This document shows positions 23,864-32,761 of a DNA stretch of 64,000 bases, one piece after another. A program made the translations under genes and the position numbers. Location of the stretch: positions 98,091 to 162,090 of the forward strand of contig CAWKNP010000012.1 of assembly GCA_963851105.1 (NCBI GenBank). Direction: 5' to 3'. The first letter of the stretch is position 1; every line of letters starts with the position of its first letter. The stretch is from DATARN01 sp963851105 (GTDB lineage: Bacteria > Actinomycetota > Acidimicrobiia > Acidimicrobiales > Palsa-688). The notes under the pieces were generated by a model. That model had not been told where the DNA came from. It saw nothing but the letters and a program-made list of their open reading frames with translations, and did not search any database.

Positions 23864-24658
23864 GTGGCGACGAGGATGCGGGTCCGGCGGGAACCGCCCG
23901 TCTTTCGCCGGGTGGCGGTGCGCCGGGTCGAAGCCGCCGGCGCTCGCCTGGTTCGCGTCACCCTCGCGGGGACCGAACTGGCGGGCTTCGCGGTCGACCT
24001 CCCCGGCGCCAGTGTCCGCCTCCTTCTGCCCTCGCCGGGCGCAACCGACCTGGTAGTGCCGACCTGGCGGGGCAATGAGTTCCTCCTCCCCGACGGTCAG
24101 CGACCGGTCATCCGGACCCTGACGCCGCTGCGGGTCGCCACCGGCACGCTCGAGTTGGAGGTTGCGATCGTCATACACGGGAACGGACCCGCGTCACAGT
24201 GGGCGGCGACGGCCGCGCCGGGCGATGTCGTCGCCGTCTCCGGCCCTGGCCGCGGCTACTCGATCGCCGAGGAGGCGCCCGCCTTCCTTCTGGTGGGCGA
24301 CGAGAGCGCGCTGCCTGCAATCGGACAACTGTTGACCGCCCTGCCGCCTGCGAGCCCCGTCGAGGTGCACGTCGAGTTGGCGGATCCCGCCGGTCGCATT
24401 CCCCTGCCCCGACAAGGTCCCACGACCCTCGCCTGGCATGACCTGGCCCCGGGCTCGGCACCTGGCGCCACCCTGATCGCGGCCGTGCAGCAAGCGGAGA
24501 TCGTCCCGGGCACGCAGATCTGGGCGGCGGGCGAGGCGGCGGCCATGCAACGCATCCGCCGCCACCTGTTCGAGGACCGGGGCCTGACCCGGGCCCAGGC
24601 GACGGTGCGGGGGTACTGGAAGGCCGGCCGGGGTGGCGACGACCCCGACGATGGCTGA
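23864..24658 (+). CDS. Siderophore-interacting protein (ferric-siderophore reductase, ViuB-like)
   Basis: 264 residues. The N-terminal FAD-binding barrel reads VRRVEAAGARLVRVTLAGTE, then RPVIRTLTPLRV with the RxYT-like FAD motif as RTLT. The central GDVVAVSGPGRGY, then LVGDESALPAIGQLL, and the C-terminal IWAAGEAAAMQRIRRHL with RGYWKAGR are hallmarks of the SIP family. It reduces ferric iron in imported siderophores in the cytosol. It follows gadB by 10 bases and overlaps the GNAT gene. No siderophore transporter is next to it; the zinc operon follows. Confidence 0.92.
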   Translation: MATRMRVRREPPVFRRVAVRRVEAAGARLVRVTLAGTELAGFAVDLPGASVRLLLPSPGATDLVVPTWRGNEFLLPDGQRPVIRTLTPLRVATGTLELEVAIVIHGNGPASQWAATAAPGDVVAVSGPGRGYSIAEEAPAFLLVGDESALPAIGQLLTALPPASPVEVHVELADPAGRIPLPRQGPTTLAWHDLAPGSAPGATLIAAVQQAEIVPGTQIWAAGEAAAMQRIRRHLFEDRGLTRAQATVRGYWKAGRGGDDPDDG

Positions 24659-25118
24659 ATCGGTGGCCACCTTCGAGGTCCGCACAGCCGACGAGTCAGA
24701 CAAGGCGACACTGCAAGGCCTTTTTCGGCGATCGTCACTGTCCAACGAAGGTGATCGGGCCATCCTGCTCGCCCACCCCGATGCTCTTGTGTTCGCCGAC
24801 ATGGCGGTGAATGAGGGCCGGACCCGGGTGGCCACCGTGGGCGCCGACACTGTGGGCTTCGTCACCCTTGTCATGGCGGAGGCGGCGGCGGAAATCGACG
24901 ACCTGTTCGTCGAGCCCGACTGGATGGGCCACGGGGTCGGGCGGCTGCTGGTGGCCGACGCCGTTGCGACGGCCCGCGCCAAGGGCTATCGCCGCCTCGA
25001 AGTGATCGCCAATCCCCACGCCCTCGCCTTCTATACCAAGGTCGGATTCGCCTTCGACGGTGACGTCGAGACCCGATTCGGGCCGGCGCGCCGTCTCTTC
25101 CTCGACCTCGGGCTCTAG
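24651..25118 (+). CDS. GNAT family N-acetyltransferase
   Basis: 155 residues from the ATG that overlaps the preceding stop. EVRTADESDKATLQGLFRRS, then AEIDDLFVEPDWMGHGVGRLL contains motif A for acetyl-CoA (GxGxG/A-like GHGVGRLL). LEVIANPHALAFYTKVGF is motif B. A complete GNAT, unlike the deleted one at 31525. Acceptor unknown. Confidence 0.88.
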   Translation: MAESVATFEVRTADESDKATLQGLFRRSSLSNEGDRAILLAHPDALVFADMAVNEGRTRVATVGADTVGFVTLVMAEAAAEIDDLFVEPDWMGHGVGRLLVADAVATARAKGYRRLEVIANPHALAFYTKVGFAFDGDVETRFGPARRLFLDLGL

Positions 25119-25139
25119 CGAGCACCACCGGGTTGCGAA

Positions 25140-25154
25140 TGGGAATCGTTCTCA
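25140..25154. promoter_or_regulatory. Zur-like operator of the zinc operon
   Basis: TGGGAATCGTTCTCA is an imperfect palindrome (11 of 15 positions symmetric) resembling Fur-family Zur boxes. It ends 15 bp before the ATG of the zinc-binding lipoprotein and overlaps the likely -10 region. The last gene of the operon encodes a Zur-like repressor, so feedback control is expected. Confidence 0.6.
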
Positions 25155-25169
25155 ACTAGTCTGGCCTCC

Positions 25170-26099
25170 ATGCGCAAGGGAGCGGCGGCAACGGTGGCGG
25201 TGGTCCTCTCGCTGGCGGCGTGCTCGAGCTCCTCGCCCGCCACGACCGCTTCCCACGCGGGCGCCGCCGCCAAGACGTTGAACATCGTGGCCGGTGAGAA
25301 CTTCTGGGGGAGCATCGTCTCCCAGCTGGCCGGCAAGGCCGGGAACGTGAACAGCGTGATCTCCGACCCCAACGCCGATCCCCATAACTACGAATCGAGC
25401 TCGGAGGGCGCCCGGGCCTTTGCCGGCGCCGACTACGTCGTCTTGAACGGCGCCGGCTACGACTCGTGGGCCAACAAGCTTCTATCGGGAAATCCCAACT
25501 CGAAGCGGACGGTGCTCTCGGTGGCCGATCTGCTGGGGAAGAAGGAGGGCGACAACCCTCACTTCTGGTACAACCCGGACTACGTCGCCAAGGTCACCGA
25601 TCGGATCCAATCCGATCTGACGAGATTGGACCCGGCCGACGCAAGCTACTTCGCCGCCCAGCGAGCGGTGTTCGACACAGCCATGCGCCCCTACGGGAGC
25701 GCGTTGGCGGCGATCAAGGCCACCTACCCGGGCACGCCGGTGGCATCGACCGAATCCATCGTGGTCTACCTGGCCCAGTACCTGGGCCTGGACCTGATCT
25801 CGCCGCCGGAGTTCATGCAGGCGGTCTCGGAGGGGAATGACCCGCCGGCGGCGGCGGTTGCCCTGTTCCAGCAGCAGATCACCACCAAGCAGGCGAGGGT
25901 GTTGTTGTACAACCGCCAGACGTCGACGGCCGTCACCACCAACGTGAAAAACCTGGCCGGCCGAGCGGGCGTTGTCACGGTCGCGGTGACCGAGACCGTC
26001 GACCCTCCGGGGGCGACCTTCGAGCAGTGGTTCACCGGCGAGCTGGCTTCCCTGGACGCGGCGTTACGCGCCGCCAAAGCCAGCGGCCAAAAGCCATGA
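25170..26099 (+). CDS. znuA: Zinc (metal) ABC transporter substrate-binding lipoprotein
   Basis: 309 residues. A lipoprotein signal peptide, VAVVLSLAACSSSS (lipobox LAAC). The mature part is of the TroA/ZnuA cluster A-I type, starting LNIVAGENFWGSIVSQLAG. Likely metal ligands are His in DPHNYE and His in DNPHFWYNPDYV, a Glu in TESIVVYLAQYLG at the place where many family members have His, and an acidic residue near VTETVDPPG. It delivers zinc to the ZnuBC importer. First gene of a five-gene operon with overlaps of 4 bases. Confidence 0.9.
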   Translation: MRKGAAATVAVVLSLAACSSSSPATTASHAGAAAKTLNIVAGENFWGSIVSQLAGKAGNVNSVISDPNADPHNYESSSEGARAFAGADYVVLNGAGYDSWANKLLSGNPNSKRTVLSVADLLGKKEGDNPHFWYNPDYVAKVTDRIQSDLTRLDPADASYFAAQRAVFDTAMRPYGSALAAIKATYPGTPVASTESIVVYLAQYLGLDLISPPEFMQAVSEGNDPPAAAVALFQQQITTKQARVLLYNRQTSTAVTTNVKNLAGRAGVVTVAVTETVDPPGATFEQWFTGELASLDAALRAAKASGQKP

Positions 26100-26992
26100 C
26101 CGAGCTCATGGCCGCAGGCTCCCCGGCCACCACCATGGCCGATCGCCTCCGGCGGCACACCGCGCCGGTGGTCGAAGCGCACGACCTGGCCGCGGCGTAT
26201 CGCCGCGCCCCGGTGTGGTCGCGGGCCACCTTCGACATCGCCCCCGGGGAGTTCGTCGGCATCCTCGGTCCCAACGGCGCTGGCAAGTCCACCCTCTTCC
26301 GGATGCTCCTCGGGCTGTTGAAGCCCGCCGGGGGCACCCTTGCGGTGCTCGGTGAGCCGCCGCAGCGGGGCAACCCCTGCATCGGTTACGTGCCCCAGCG
26401 CCGGCCCATCGACCCAGATCTGCGCCTGGCGGGGGTGGAGTTCGTCAAGCTCGGCCTCGACGGTCACCGCTGGGGCACCGGCCTACCGGGCGGGCGCACC
26501 GACCGCGACCGGCGGGTCGCCGACGCGGTGGTCGCGGTCGGTGCCGAGTCCTACGCCGACCACCCGGTTGGAACCCTCTCAGGCGGCGAGCTGCAGCGTT
26601 TGAGCCTGGCCCAGGCGATCATCAGCTCGCCGCGGCTGCTGTTGCTCGACGAACCGCTGGCCAGCCTGGACGTCCGCAACCAGATGGCGGTCGCGGGCCT
26701 GGTGGCGTCGCTCGCCCAGCTGCGGGACATCGCGGTGCTGCTCATCGCCCACGACGTCAACCCGCTGCTGCCGGTCCTCGATCGCGTCATGTATATCGCC
26801 CGGGGCCGGGTCACGATCGGCACACCCGACGAGGTGATCACTTCGGAGCACTTATCGGACCTGTACGAGGCGCCCGTCGAGGTGGTGACCGACAGCCGGG
26901 GGCGGCGCTTCGTGGTGGGCCTTGACGACGAGTGCGCCCATCCGCACAGCGACCACACGCATCACGATCACGGCCCTGAGGATCCCTGTTGA
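26096..26992 (+). CDS. znuC: Zinc ABC transporter ATP-binding protein with His-rich tail
   Basis: 298 residues from the ATG overlapping the znuA stop (ATGA). Walker A LGPNGAGKSTLFRMLLGLL, signature LSGGELQRLSLAQAI, Walker B LLLLDEPLASLDVRNQM, and the switch IAHDVNP. The C-terminus carries HPHSDHTHHDHGPEDPC, a His/Asp/Cys cluster suited to bind Zn and perhaps to sense cytosolic zinc. It energises ZnuB. Confidence 0.92.
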   Translation: MTELMAAGSPATTMADRLRRHTAPVVEAHDLAAAYRRAPVWSRATFDIAPGEFVGILGPNGAGKSTLFRMLLGLLKPAGGTLAVLGEPPQRGNPCIGYVPQRRPIDPDLRLAGVEFVKLGLDGHRWGTGLPGGRTDRDRRVADAVVAVGAESYADHPVGTLSGGELQRLSLAQAIISSPRLLLLDEPLASLDVRNQMAVAGLVASLAQLRDIAVLLIAHDVNPLLPVLDRVMYIARGRVTIGTPDEVITSEHLSDLYEAPVEVVTDSRGRRFVVGLDDECAHPHSDHTHHDHGPEDPC

Positions 26993-27879
26993 GCCGCGGA
27001 AGCGTCCTGGCGGGCATCTCCACGCCCACTCCGTCGTGGAACCTGGTCAACGACTGGCACCAGCTGTTCGCCTACCCGTTCATGCGCCACGCTTTCGTGG
27101 CGGGCACCATCGTGGCGCTGCTGGCCGGCGTCGTCGGCTACTTCGTCGTGCTGCGCCAGTCGTCGTTCGCGGCCCACGCCCTGTCGGAGATCGGCTTCGC
27201 CGGCGCCAGCGGCGGCGTGGCCTTCGGCTTCAGCGCCGTTTACGGACTCCTCGGAATGAGCCTTCTGGGAGCCGCCGTGATCGGCCTGCTGGGAAAACGC
27301 CTGCGCGGCCGCGACGCCGCCATCGGCACGGTGCTGGCGTTCTCGCTGGGCCTGGGCTCGTATTTCCTGACCCGGTACAAGGGCAACGCCAGCGGCGCTT
27401 TCGGGCTGCTGTTCGGCCAGATCCTCGGGATCAGCGTGCGCGACGTGTGGTTCGTCGCCATCGCCGCGGCTCTCACGCTGGCGGTGATGGCGGCCGTCTA
27501 CCGCCCGCTGCTGTTCGCGTCCCTCGACGAGGATGTCGCCGAGGCACGAGGCGTGCCCGTGCGTGCGCTTTCCGTCGCTTTCTTCGTCCTGCTGGCGGTG
27601 GCAGTCACCGCCGCCGTGCAGGTGGTCGGGGTGTTGCTGATCTTCAGCCTCCTCGTCACACCCGGTGCCATCGCCGACCGGCTGTGCCGCACGCCGGGGC
27701 GGGCGATTGGGTTGTGCGTCGCGGTCTCGCTGATGCTGGTGTGGGTCAGCCTGACGATCACCTACTACAGCCGTTTTCCCGTCGGATTCCTCATCGCAAC
27801 GCTGGCATTCGGCGCCTACCTGGCGGCGCGCCTCGCCACCCGGGCGCCGAGCGGCCGAAGAGCCATGAACACAAACTAA
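26989..27879 (+). CDS. znuB: Zinc ABC transporter permease
   Basis: 296 residues, ABC-3 family. Membrane segments include HAFVAGTIVALLAGVVGYFVVL, GVAFGFSAVYGLLGMSLLGAAVIGLLG, DVWFVAIAAALTLAVMAAVY, VAFFVLLAVAVTAAVQVVGVLLIFSLLV and LCVAVSLMLVWVSLTITYY. RQSSFAAHALSEIGFAGASGG, then AEARGVPV are family motifs. Its start overlaps the znuC stop by 4 bases. Confidence 0.92.
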   Translation: MSRGSVLAGISTPTPSWNLVNDWHQLFAYPFMRHAFVAGTIVALLAGVVGYFVVLRQSSFAAHALSEIGFAGASGGVAFGFSAVYGLLGMSLLGAAVIGLLGKRLRGRDAAIGTVLAFSLGLGSYFLTRYKGNASGAFGLLFGQILGISVRDVWFVAIAAALTLAVMAAVYRPLLFASLDEDVAEARGVPVRALSVAFFVLLAVAVTAAVQVVGVLLIFSLLVTPGAIADRLCRTPGRAIGLCVAVSLMLVWVSLTITYYSRFPVGFLIATLAFGAYLAARLATRAPSGRRAMNTN

Positions 27880-27882
27880 TCT

Positions 27883-28251
27883 GTGCATGTGTTGATTGAT
27901 CCCGCGGTGCAACGCAGCGACGCCGAGGTGGTCGCCGCCTGCGAACTGCTCCGCGCCCTCGGCACGCCCCATCGCCTGGCGATCGTGCTGCAGCTGGCCG
28001 AAGGGCCGCGGTGCGTTCACGAGCTGGTCGCCGACCTCGGCATCTCCCAGTCCCTCACTTCGCAACACCTCCGGGTGCTGCGCACCGCGGGCCTCGTCAC
28101 CGGTGCCCGCCGGGGCAAGGAAACCGCCTACCGTCTGGCCGACGACCACGTGGCCCACATCGCCCGCGACGCCTTGATTCACGCCACCGAGCCCGGCGTT
28201 CCGCGGCCCGCGACGGCCGCCGAAGCGGCGGCTGAGGAGCACCAACGGTGA
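27883..28251 (+). CDS. ArsR/SmtB family zinc-sensing repressor
   Basis: 122 residues from a GTG 3 bases after znuB. The winged helix contains LGTPHRLAIVLQLAEGPRCV and SQSLTSQHLRVLRTAGLV. Near the C-terminus Asp87-x-His89, then 10 residues, His100-x2-Glu103 reproduces the alpha-5 metal site (DxHx10HxxE) of SmtB-type zinc sensors. It therefore probably releases DNA when zinc is high. It overlaps the Zur gene by 4 bases. Two zinc regulators of opposite logic in one uptake operon. Confidence 0.9.
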   Translation: MHVLIDPAVQRSDAEVVAACELLRALGTPHRLAIVLQLAEGPRCVHELVADLGISQSLTSQHLRVLRTAGLVTGARRGKETAYRLADDHVAHIARDALIHATEPGVPRPATAAEAAAEEHQR

Positions 28252-28688
28252 CGGTCCCCGCGGAACTTCACGACAAGATCGCTGCTCGCCTCGGCGGCGG
28301 AGATCAGCGTTACAGCCCGCTCCGCCGGGCCCTGGTCGAGACCATGGCCGCGGCCCGCCGTCCTCTCACCATCCCCGAGATCCTCCAGACCAACCAGGGG
28401 CTGTCGCAGAGCAGCGCCTACCGCAACATCACCGTGCTCGTCGACGCCGGCGTCGCCCGGCGCGTCAACGGCGCCGACGACCACGGCCGTTTCGAGCTGG
28501 CCGAGCACCTGTCCGAGCACCACCACCACCTGGTGTGCGACAAGTGCGGCAATGTAACCGACATCCGGCCGTCACCGAGCCTCGAACGGGCATTGGCCGA
28601 CGCCGCAGGGGCCGCCTACGAGGAGGAAGGTTTCGCGGTCAGCGAGCATCGCATCGACCTCGTCGGGGTCTGCGCGGGCTGCACCTAG
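28248..28688 (+). CDS. zur: Fur-family zinc uptake repressor, Zur-like
   Basis: 146 residues. LTIPEILQTNQGLSQSSAYR, then NITVLVDAGVARRVN is the winged-helix region. EHHHHLVCDKCGNVTDI has the regulatory His cluster and the first CxxC. VCAGC near the C-terminus is the second CxxC, so a structural Zn site is complete. Last gene of the zinc operon, and the expected ligand of the palindrome at 25140-25154. Confidence 0.9.
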   Translation: MTVPAELHDKIAARLGGGDQRYSPLRRALVETMAAARRPLTIPEILQTNQGLSQSSAYRNITVLVDAGVARRVNGADDHGRFELAEHLSEHHHHLVCDKCGNVTDIRPSPSLERALADAAGAAYEEEGFAVSEHRIDLVGVCAGCT

Positions 28689-28711
28689 CTCGCCTCTGGC
28701 GAGATCGGCAG

Positions 28712-29152
28712 CTACCTGGGGTCTGGTTCGGCGGCCCGAACCTTCCGGAGCAGGTCCCGTAGCGCCGTTTGCTCCTTGCGATCGAGGGCGTTGATCGACT
28801 CCGGCGGGTCGAAGAGGACCTCGAGGGCCTTGGCCTTGGCCGCTTCGCCGGCTTCGGTGATGGCCACGACCTTGACCCGCCGATCGGTGTCGACGGTCCG
28901 GCGCTGGACATAGCCCCGTTGCTCCAAGCCGTCCACGATCCCGGTGACCCACGAGGCGTCGCAGCGCCAGCCCTTGGCGAGGACGCTCATGGCCACCGTG
29001 CGCTCAGGGCTGAGGGAAAGCAGGGCCTTGAGGAGCGGGGGCGTGACATCGGCGGCGGCACACGCATCGTGGAACCGGACCTGGTTGGCGTCGCTGAGCA
29101 ACATCTCCGCCATCAGGCGCCACGCCTCGCGGCCGGGCGGCTCGATGCTCAT
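28712..29152 (-). CDS. MarR family transcriptional regulator
   Basis: 146 residues from the ATG at 29152; the open frame extends 28 codons further into the promoter region without support. VTPPLLKALLSLSPERTVAM, then SVLAKGWRCDASWVTGIVDGLEQRGYV and the wing RRTVDTDRRVKVVAITEAGE define the family. It is divergent from the MMPL exporter gene, with an inverted repeat between them, so it is likely the local repressor. Confidence 0.87.
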   Translation of the reverse strand: MSIEPPGREAWRLMAEMLLSDANQVRFHDACAAADVTPPLLKALLSLSPERTVAMSVLAKGWRCDASWVTGIVDGLEQRGYVQRRTVDTDRRVKVVAITEAGEAAKAKALEVLFDPPESINALDRKEQTALRDLLRKVRAAEPDPR

Positions 29153-29193
29153 GTCACCCACGGGCCTACTGTACGTCTTTCCCTTGCCTGAAC

Positions 29194-29209
29194 ACAACCA
29201 TTTAGTTGT
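29194..29209. promoter_or_regulatory. Inverted repeat between marR-like and MMPL genes
   Basis: ACAACCATTTAGTTGT has 5-bp arms (ACAAC/GTTGT) with 6 bases between. It sits in an unusually AT-rich 187-bp divergent spacer, consistent with MarR-type operators of about 16-20 bp. Confidence 0.45.
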
Positions 29210-29339
29210 CTGAATAAAATGTTTGACTCCACTCAAGAAGTATGGAACAGTGACTTTTGCCCTGACCGAACGTCACTACCACTGGCCAGATCTGGCCGAC
29301 CCCGACCGAGACGCCGATTGAACCCCGGGAGGTTCCGCC

Positions 29340-31517
29340 GTGATCAGCCTTGCTGACTTTTGCTATCGGAAGCGCCGCTTCATCCTCGCCGGTTGGATCC
29401 TCGCCTTCATCGCGGTGATCTTTGCCGGTAGCGCCCTGCCCGCGACCCACCGCGCCAGCTACCAGACCCCCGGCGCCGAGTCCACCAAGGCCTACGCCTT
29501 GCTCAACGATCGCTTCCCGGCCCGCAAGGGCGACTCCGTCAAGCTTGTCTTCGCGGGCGACATCAACTCTCCGGCGGTGAAAGCGACAGTCGAGGCGGAG
29601 ATCGCCAAGGTCAGCAAGCAACCGCACGTCACCGGCATCACCAGCCCGTATTCGACGGCTGGGGCGTCCCAGATCTCGCACGACGGCCGTGTGGCCTTCG
29701 CCGAAGTGGACTTCGACCAGACATTTGACAAGCTGCTCACCAACGACCGCAACTTCTCCAAGAACTTCCTGGCGGCCGCGGGACCGGGGCAGAAGGCGGG
29801 CGTCGACATCGAGGTCACAACGCTGGTGGCGGCGCAGAAGCTGGGTTCGGAGGCCATCGGGCTGGTGTTCGCGGCGTTCATCCTGCTCCTGGCGTTCGGT
29901 TCCGCCCTGGCCGCCGGGCTGCCGCTCATCACTGCCCTGTTCGGTCTCGGCATCGGCGCCACGCTGGGCGGGATCGCCTCGCGCGCCTTCGAGACACCCG
30001 ACTGGGCGGCCACCGTGGCCACCATGATCGGCCTCGGAGTCGGTATCGACTACGCCCTGTTCATCATCACCCGATACCGACAATCCTTGGCCAAAGGGCT
30101 GACTCCTCGTGAAGCCAACATCACCGCCATGGGCACTGCGGGCAGAGCGGTGCTGTTCGCGGGTGGCACCGTCGTGATCTCTCTGCTCGGCATGCTCACC
30201 ATGGGTTTGAGCTACCTTCAGGGCGTCGCCGCCTCCTCGGTGCTGGCGGTGCTCGTCGTCCTCGCCGCCTCGCTGACCCTCCTGCCCGCCATCCTCGGAT
30301 TCGTCGGTACCAACGTCGACCGCTTCCGCGTCCCAGGGACGGGGCGGCCATCGCACCAGGGCAATAAGGCCTTCTGGTACCGGTGGAGCCGGGTCGTGCA
30401 GCATCGGCCCTGGATGGCGTTCGGCGGCGCCGTGGTGGTACTGGCCATCATCACCGCCCCCGTGTTCTCCCTGCGCCTCGGCTTTCCCGACGACGGCAAC
30501 AACTTGAAGACCGAGACGTCACGCCAGGCCTACGACCTGCTGACCAAGGGCTTCGGGCCCGGCTTCAACGGACCCTTGCTGTTGGTCGCCGACCTCAAGG
30601 GAACCTCCGATCCGGGCGCCACCCTGACTCGGCTCGAAGACGCCCTCAAGCCCTCGGCCAGCAACGGCATCGCCTTCGTGACGCCGGCCATTCCCAACCC
30701 AACCGGTGACACCGCCATCATCAATGTCTTCCCGAACAACAAGCCTCAGGACAGCGCCACCGGCCGACTCGTGCACCGGCTCCGTACATCGGTGATCCCC
30801 CCCGCCCTGTCGGGTACCGGGGCCAAGGTCCTCGTCGGCGGGTTCACCGCCATCTCGATCGACCAGAGCAACTACATCAGCCACCGCCTCCCGCTGTTCA
30901 TCGGTGCTGTCGTCCTGCTGTCGTTCCTACTGCTCACGACGGTCTTCCGCTCCCCGCTGGTGGCGATCAAGGCCGGCATCATGAACCTCCTGTCGATCGC
31001 AGCCGCCTACGGCGTGATGTCCTACGCCGTCCACGGCAGTTGGCTGGGCCACCTGCTCAAGATCCCTCAGACTCCGATACCGGCGTTCATACCGATGATC
31101 ATGTTCGCCATCTTGTTCGGGCTGTCCATGGACTACGAGGTCTTCCTCCTCAGCCGTATCCGGGAGGAGTGGCTGCGCACGGGTGACAATGCCGCCGCCG
31201 TCGCAGACGGGCTGGCGTCGACGGCTCGGGTCATCACCGCCGCCGCCGCCATCATGGTGTTCGTATTCGGTGTCTTCATCTTCGACCCGAGCATCTTCAT
31301 CAAGCAGATCGGCCTCGGCCTGGCCACGGCGGTGGTAGTCGACGCCACCATCATCCGGATGGTGCTGGTCCCCGCCACCATGGAGCTGTTGGGTAACGCC
31401 AACTGGTGGATGCCCGGGTGGCTCGGCAAGCTCCTGCCCCAGGTGCACATCGACGGCGAAACCTCTGTCGAGGCGGAGTTGGCGACGCTGCTCGAGGAGG
31501 AGTCGGTCCCGGTCTGA
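29340..31517 (+). CDS. MMPL family RND-type transporter
   Basis: 725 residues from a GTG preceded by GGGAGG. N-terminal membrane helix (LAGWILAFIAVIFAGSAL) followed by a large external loop. Then come helices including LVFAAFILLLAFGSALAAGLPLI and TMIGLGVGIDYALFIITRYR (the GIDYALF proton-relay motif). A second repeat has MIMFAILFGLSMDYEVFLLSRI (GLSMDYEVFL). This is the standard two-repeat MMPL layout, slightly shorter than mycobacterial MmpLs. It exports lipids or hydrophobic compounds using the proton gradient. Probably repressed by the divergent MarR. Confidence 0.93.
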   Translation: MISLADFCYRKRRFILAGWILAFIAVIFAGSALPATHRASYQTPGAESTKAYALLNDRFPARKGDSVKLVFAGDINSPAVKATVEAEIAKVSKQPHVTGITSPYSTAGASQISHDGRVAFAEVDFDQTFDKLLTNDRNFSKNFLAAAGPGQKAGVDIEVTTLVAAQKLGSEAIGLVFAAFILLLAFGSALAAGLPLITALFGLGIGATLGGIASRAFETPDWAATVATMIGLGVGIDYALFIITRYRQSLAKGLTPREANITAMGTAGRAVLFAGGTVVISLLGMLTMGLSYLQGVAASSVLAVLVVLAASLTLLPAILGFVGTNVDRFRVPGTGRPSHQGNKAFWYRWSRVVQHRPWMAFGGAVVVLAIITAPVFSLRLGFPDDGNNLKTETSRQAYDLLTKGFGPGFNGPLLLVADLKGTSDPGATLTRLEDALKPSASNGIAFVTPAIPNPTGDTAIINVFPNNKPQDSATGRLVHRLRTSVIPPALSGTGAKVLVGGFTAISIDQSNYISHRLPLFIGAVVLLSFLLLTTVFRSPLVAIKAGIMNLLSIAAAYGVMSYAVHGSWLGHLLKIPQTPIPAFIPMIMFAILFGLSMDYEVFLLSRIREEWLRTGDNAAAVADGLASTARVITAAAAIMVFVFGVFIFDPSIFIKQIGLGLATAVVVDATIIRMVLVPATMELLGNANWWMPGWLGKLLPQVHIDGETSVEAELATLLEEESVPV

Positions 31518-31524
31518 CCGCCCG

Positions 31525-31818
31525 ATGATCTCGCGGCGGCCCGTCCGGCCCGGAGACGAGGAGTTCCTGCGCCGGGTCTACGCCGGCACCCGGGCGCAGG
31601 AACTGGCCGCGGTTGGGTGGGACGACCGCCAGCAGGCCGCCTTCCTCGCCATGCAGTTCGACGCCCAGCAACGGGCCTACCACCAGCGTTTTCCCGTCAC
31701 CGTCCATGTCGAGCGCGACAATCCGGCGCTGCGGTGGTACCTCCGGCTTGGTTTCGCCCTCATCGAGGATCAGGGCGTGTACCTGTTGCTCCGCCGGCCA
31801 CCGTCGCCGCGGCCGTGA
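31525..31818 (+). pseudogene. GNAT acetyltransferase with an internal deletion
   Basis: 97 residues against about 155-165 for this GNAT subfamily. Residues 1-57 (MISRRPVRPGDEEFLRRVYA, then AAFLAMQFDAQQRAYHQRFP) are the normal start. From residue 58 (VTVHVERDNPALRWYLRLGF, then ALIEDQGVYLLL) is the normal end. The middle ~60 residues with the acetyl-CoA-binding motif A are missing, and the frame is kept. It cannot bind acetyl-CoA in the usual way. The 3' end overlaps the convergent LysR gene by 59 bp. The deletion point is near 31695. Confidence 0.7.
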
Positions 31819-32698
31819 GTTCGGTGTGGATCGCATCGACGAGGAGCTGGATGATCGGCCGGCTCTCTGTCTCCCGCCAGGCCACGCCGTAGGTGACAGG
31901 GCCGAGATCGGTGAAGGTCACGAAGGAAACGTCGGGACGGGGGTAGGCGTCGGCCAGGGAGCGGGTGGTGATCACCATGGCCCTGCCCGCCGCGACCAGG
32001 GCCAGCATCGCCTCTGCGGTCGCAGCGGCAGGCGCGACGGTGTTGGGGGCCGATCCGTCGGGCCGGGGATTGACGATCCAGTAGTCCCGGTTGTACACCG
32101 CGTCGACTATCGGCTCGCCGGTGATGTCGGCGAGCGTTACGCCGTCCCTCCCGGCCAGCCGGTGGGCCGCCGGGAACGCGGCGACACGGACCTCGGAGGC
32201 AACCGGCATCGCTTTCAGGCCCTCGACCAGCAAGGGAAGCTGGACGAAGGCGATGTCTGCGGCGCCAGAGACAAGGCACTCCATTTGGTCGGCCCACTCG
32301 ACGCGGTGCAGTTCGAGGCTGGCGCTGTCGCCCAGGCGGTCGATGGTGCGCACCGCGACGGTGACCAGCGCCGGAGGGGTACCCGGGACGAAGCAGAGCC
32401 GGATCCGCTCGGCGGGAACCGCCATCGCCACTTCCCGGGTCCAGCGCAGCGCCCGCTCGGCTGCGGCCAGGAGGTGCTCGCCTTCGCGGGCCATGGCCTC
32501 GCCGGCCGCGGTGAGCACCGGACCTGAGGTGGTCCGCTCGAGCAGAGTGACGCCGATCAGCGCCTCGAAGCGCTTGATCTGCTGGCTGAGGGCGGGCTGC
32601 GATATCCCGAGCGCGCAGGCGGCGCGGGTGAAGCTGCCCTCGTGGACTATTGCCACGAAGTAGCGAACCATCCGGAGGTCAAGGTCGAGTTCGGGCAC
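31760..32698 (-). CDS. LysR family transcriptional regulator
   Basis: 312 residues from a GTG. The HTH is MVRYFVAIVHEGSFTRAACA, then LGISQPALSQQIKRFEALIG. The effector domain has LCFVPGTPPALVTVAVRTID, then the typical LVSGAADIAFVQLPL region. Divergent from the Rieske/ABC/ADA-like operon with 134 bp between the starts, so it is very likely its activator. Its inducer would be the operon's substrate. Confidence 0.9.
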   Translation of the reverse strand: MPELDLDLRMVRYFVAIVHEGSFTRAACALGISQPALSQQIKRFEALIGVTLLERTTSGPVLTAAGEAMAREGEHLLAAAERALRWTREVAMAVPAERIRLCFVPGTPPALVTVAVRTIDRLGDSASLELHRVEWADQMECLVSGAADIAFVQLPLLVEGLKAMPVASEVRVAAFPAAHRLAGRDGVTLADITGEPIVDAVYNRDYWIVNPRPDGSAPNTVAPAAATAEAMLALVAAGRAMVITTRSLADAYPRPDVSFVTFTDLGPVTYGVAWRETESRPIIQLLVDAIHTELTAAATVAGGATGTRPDPR

Positions 32699-32761
32699 CG
32701 TGGCTCATTAGTGAAAGTTATTTCGCGAAACGTTCGGAACAGGCAAGATTGCACCAGGATC

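Noticed and set aside
22477..24075. 532-codon minus-strand open frame
   Set aside because: Antisense to glutamate decarboxylase and the SIP gene; no recognisable domain.
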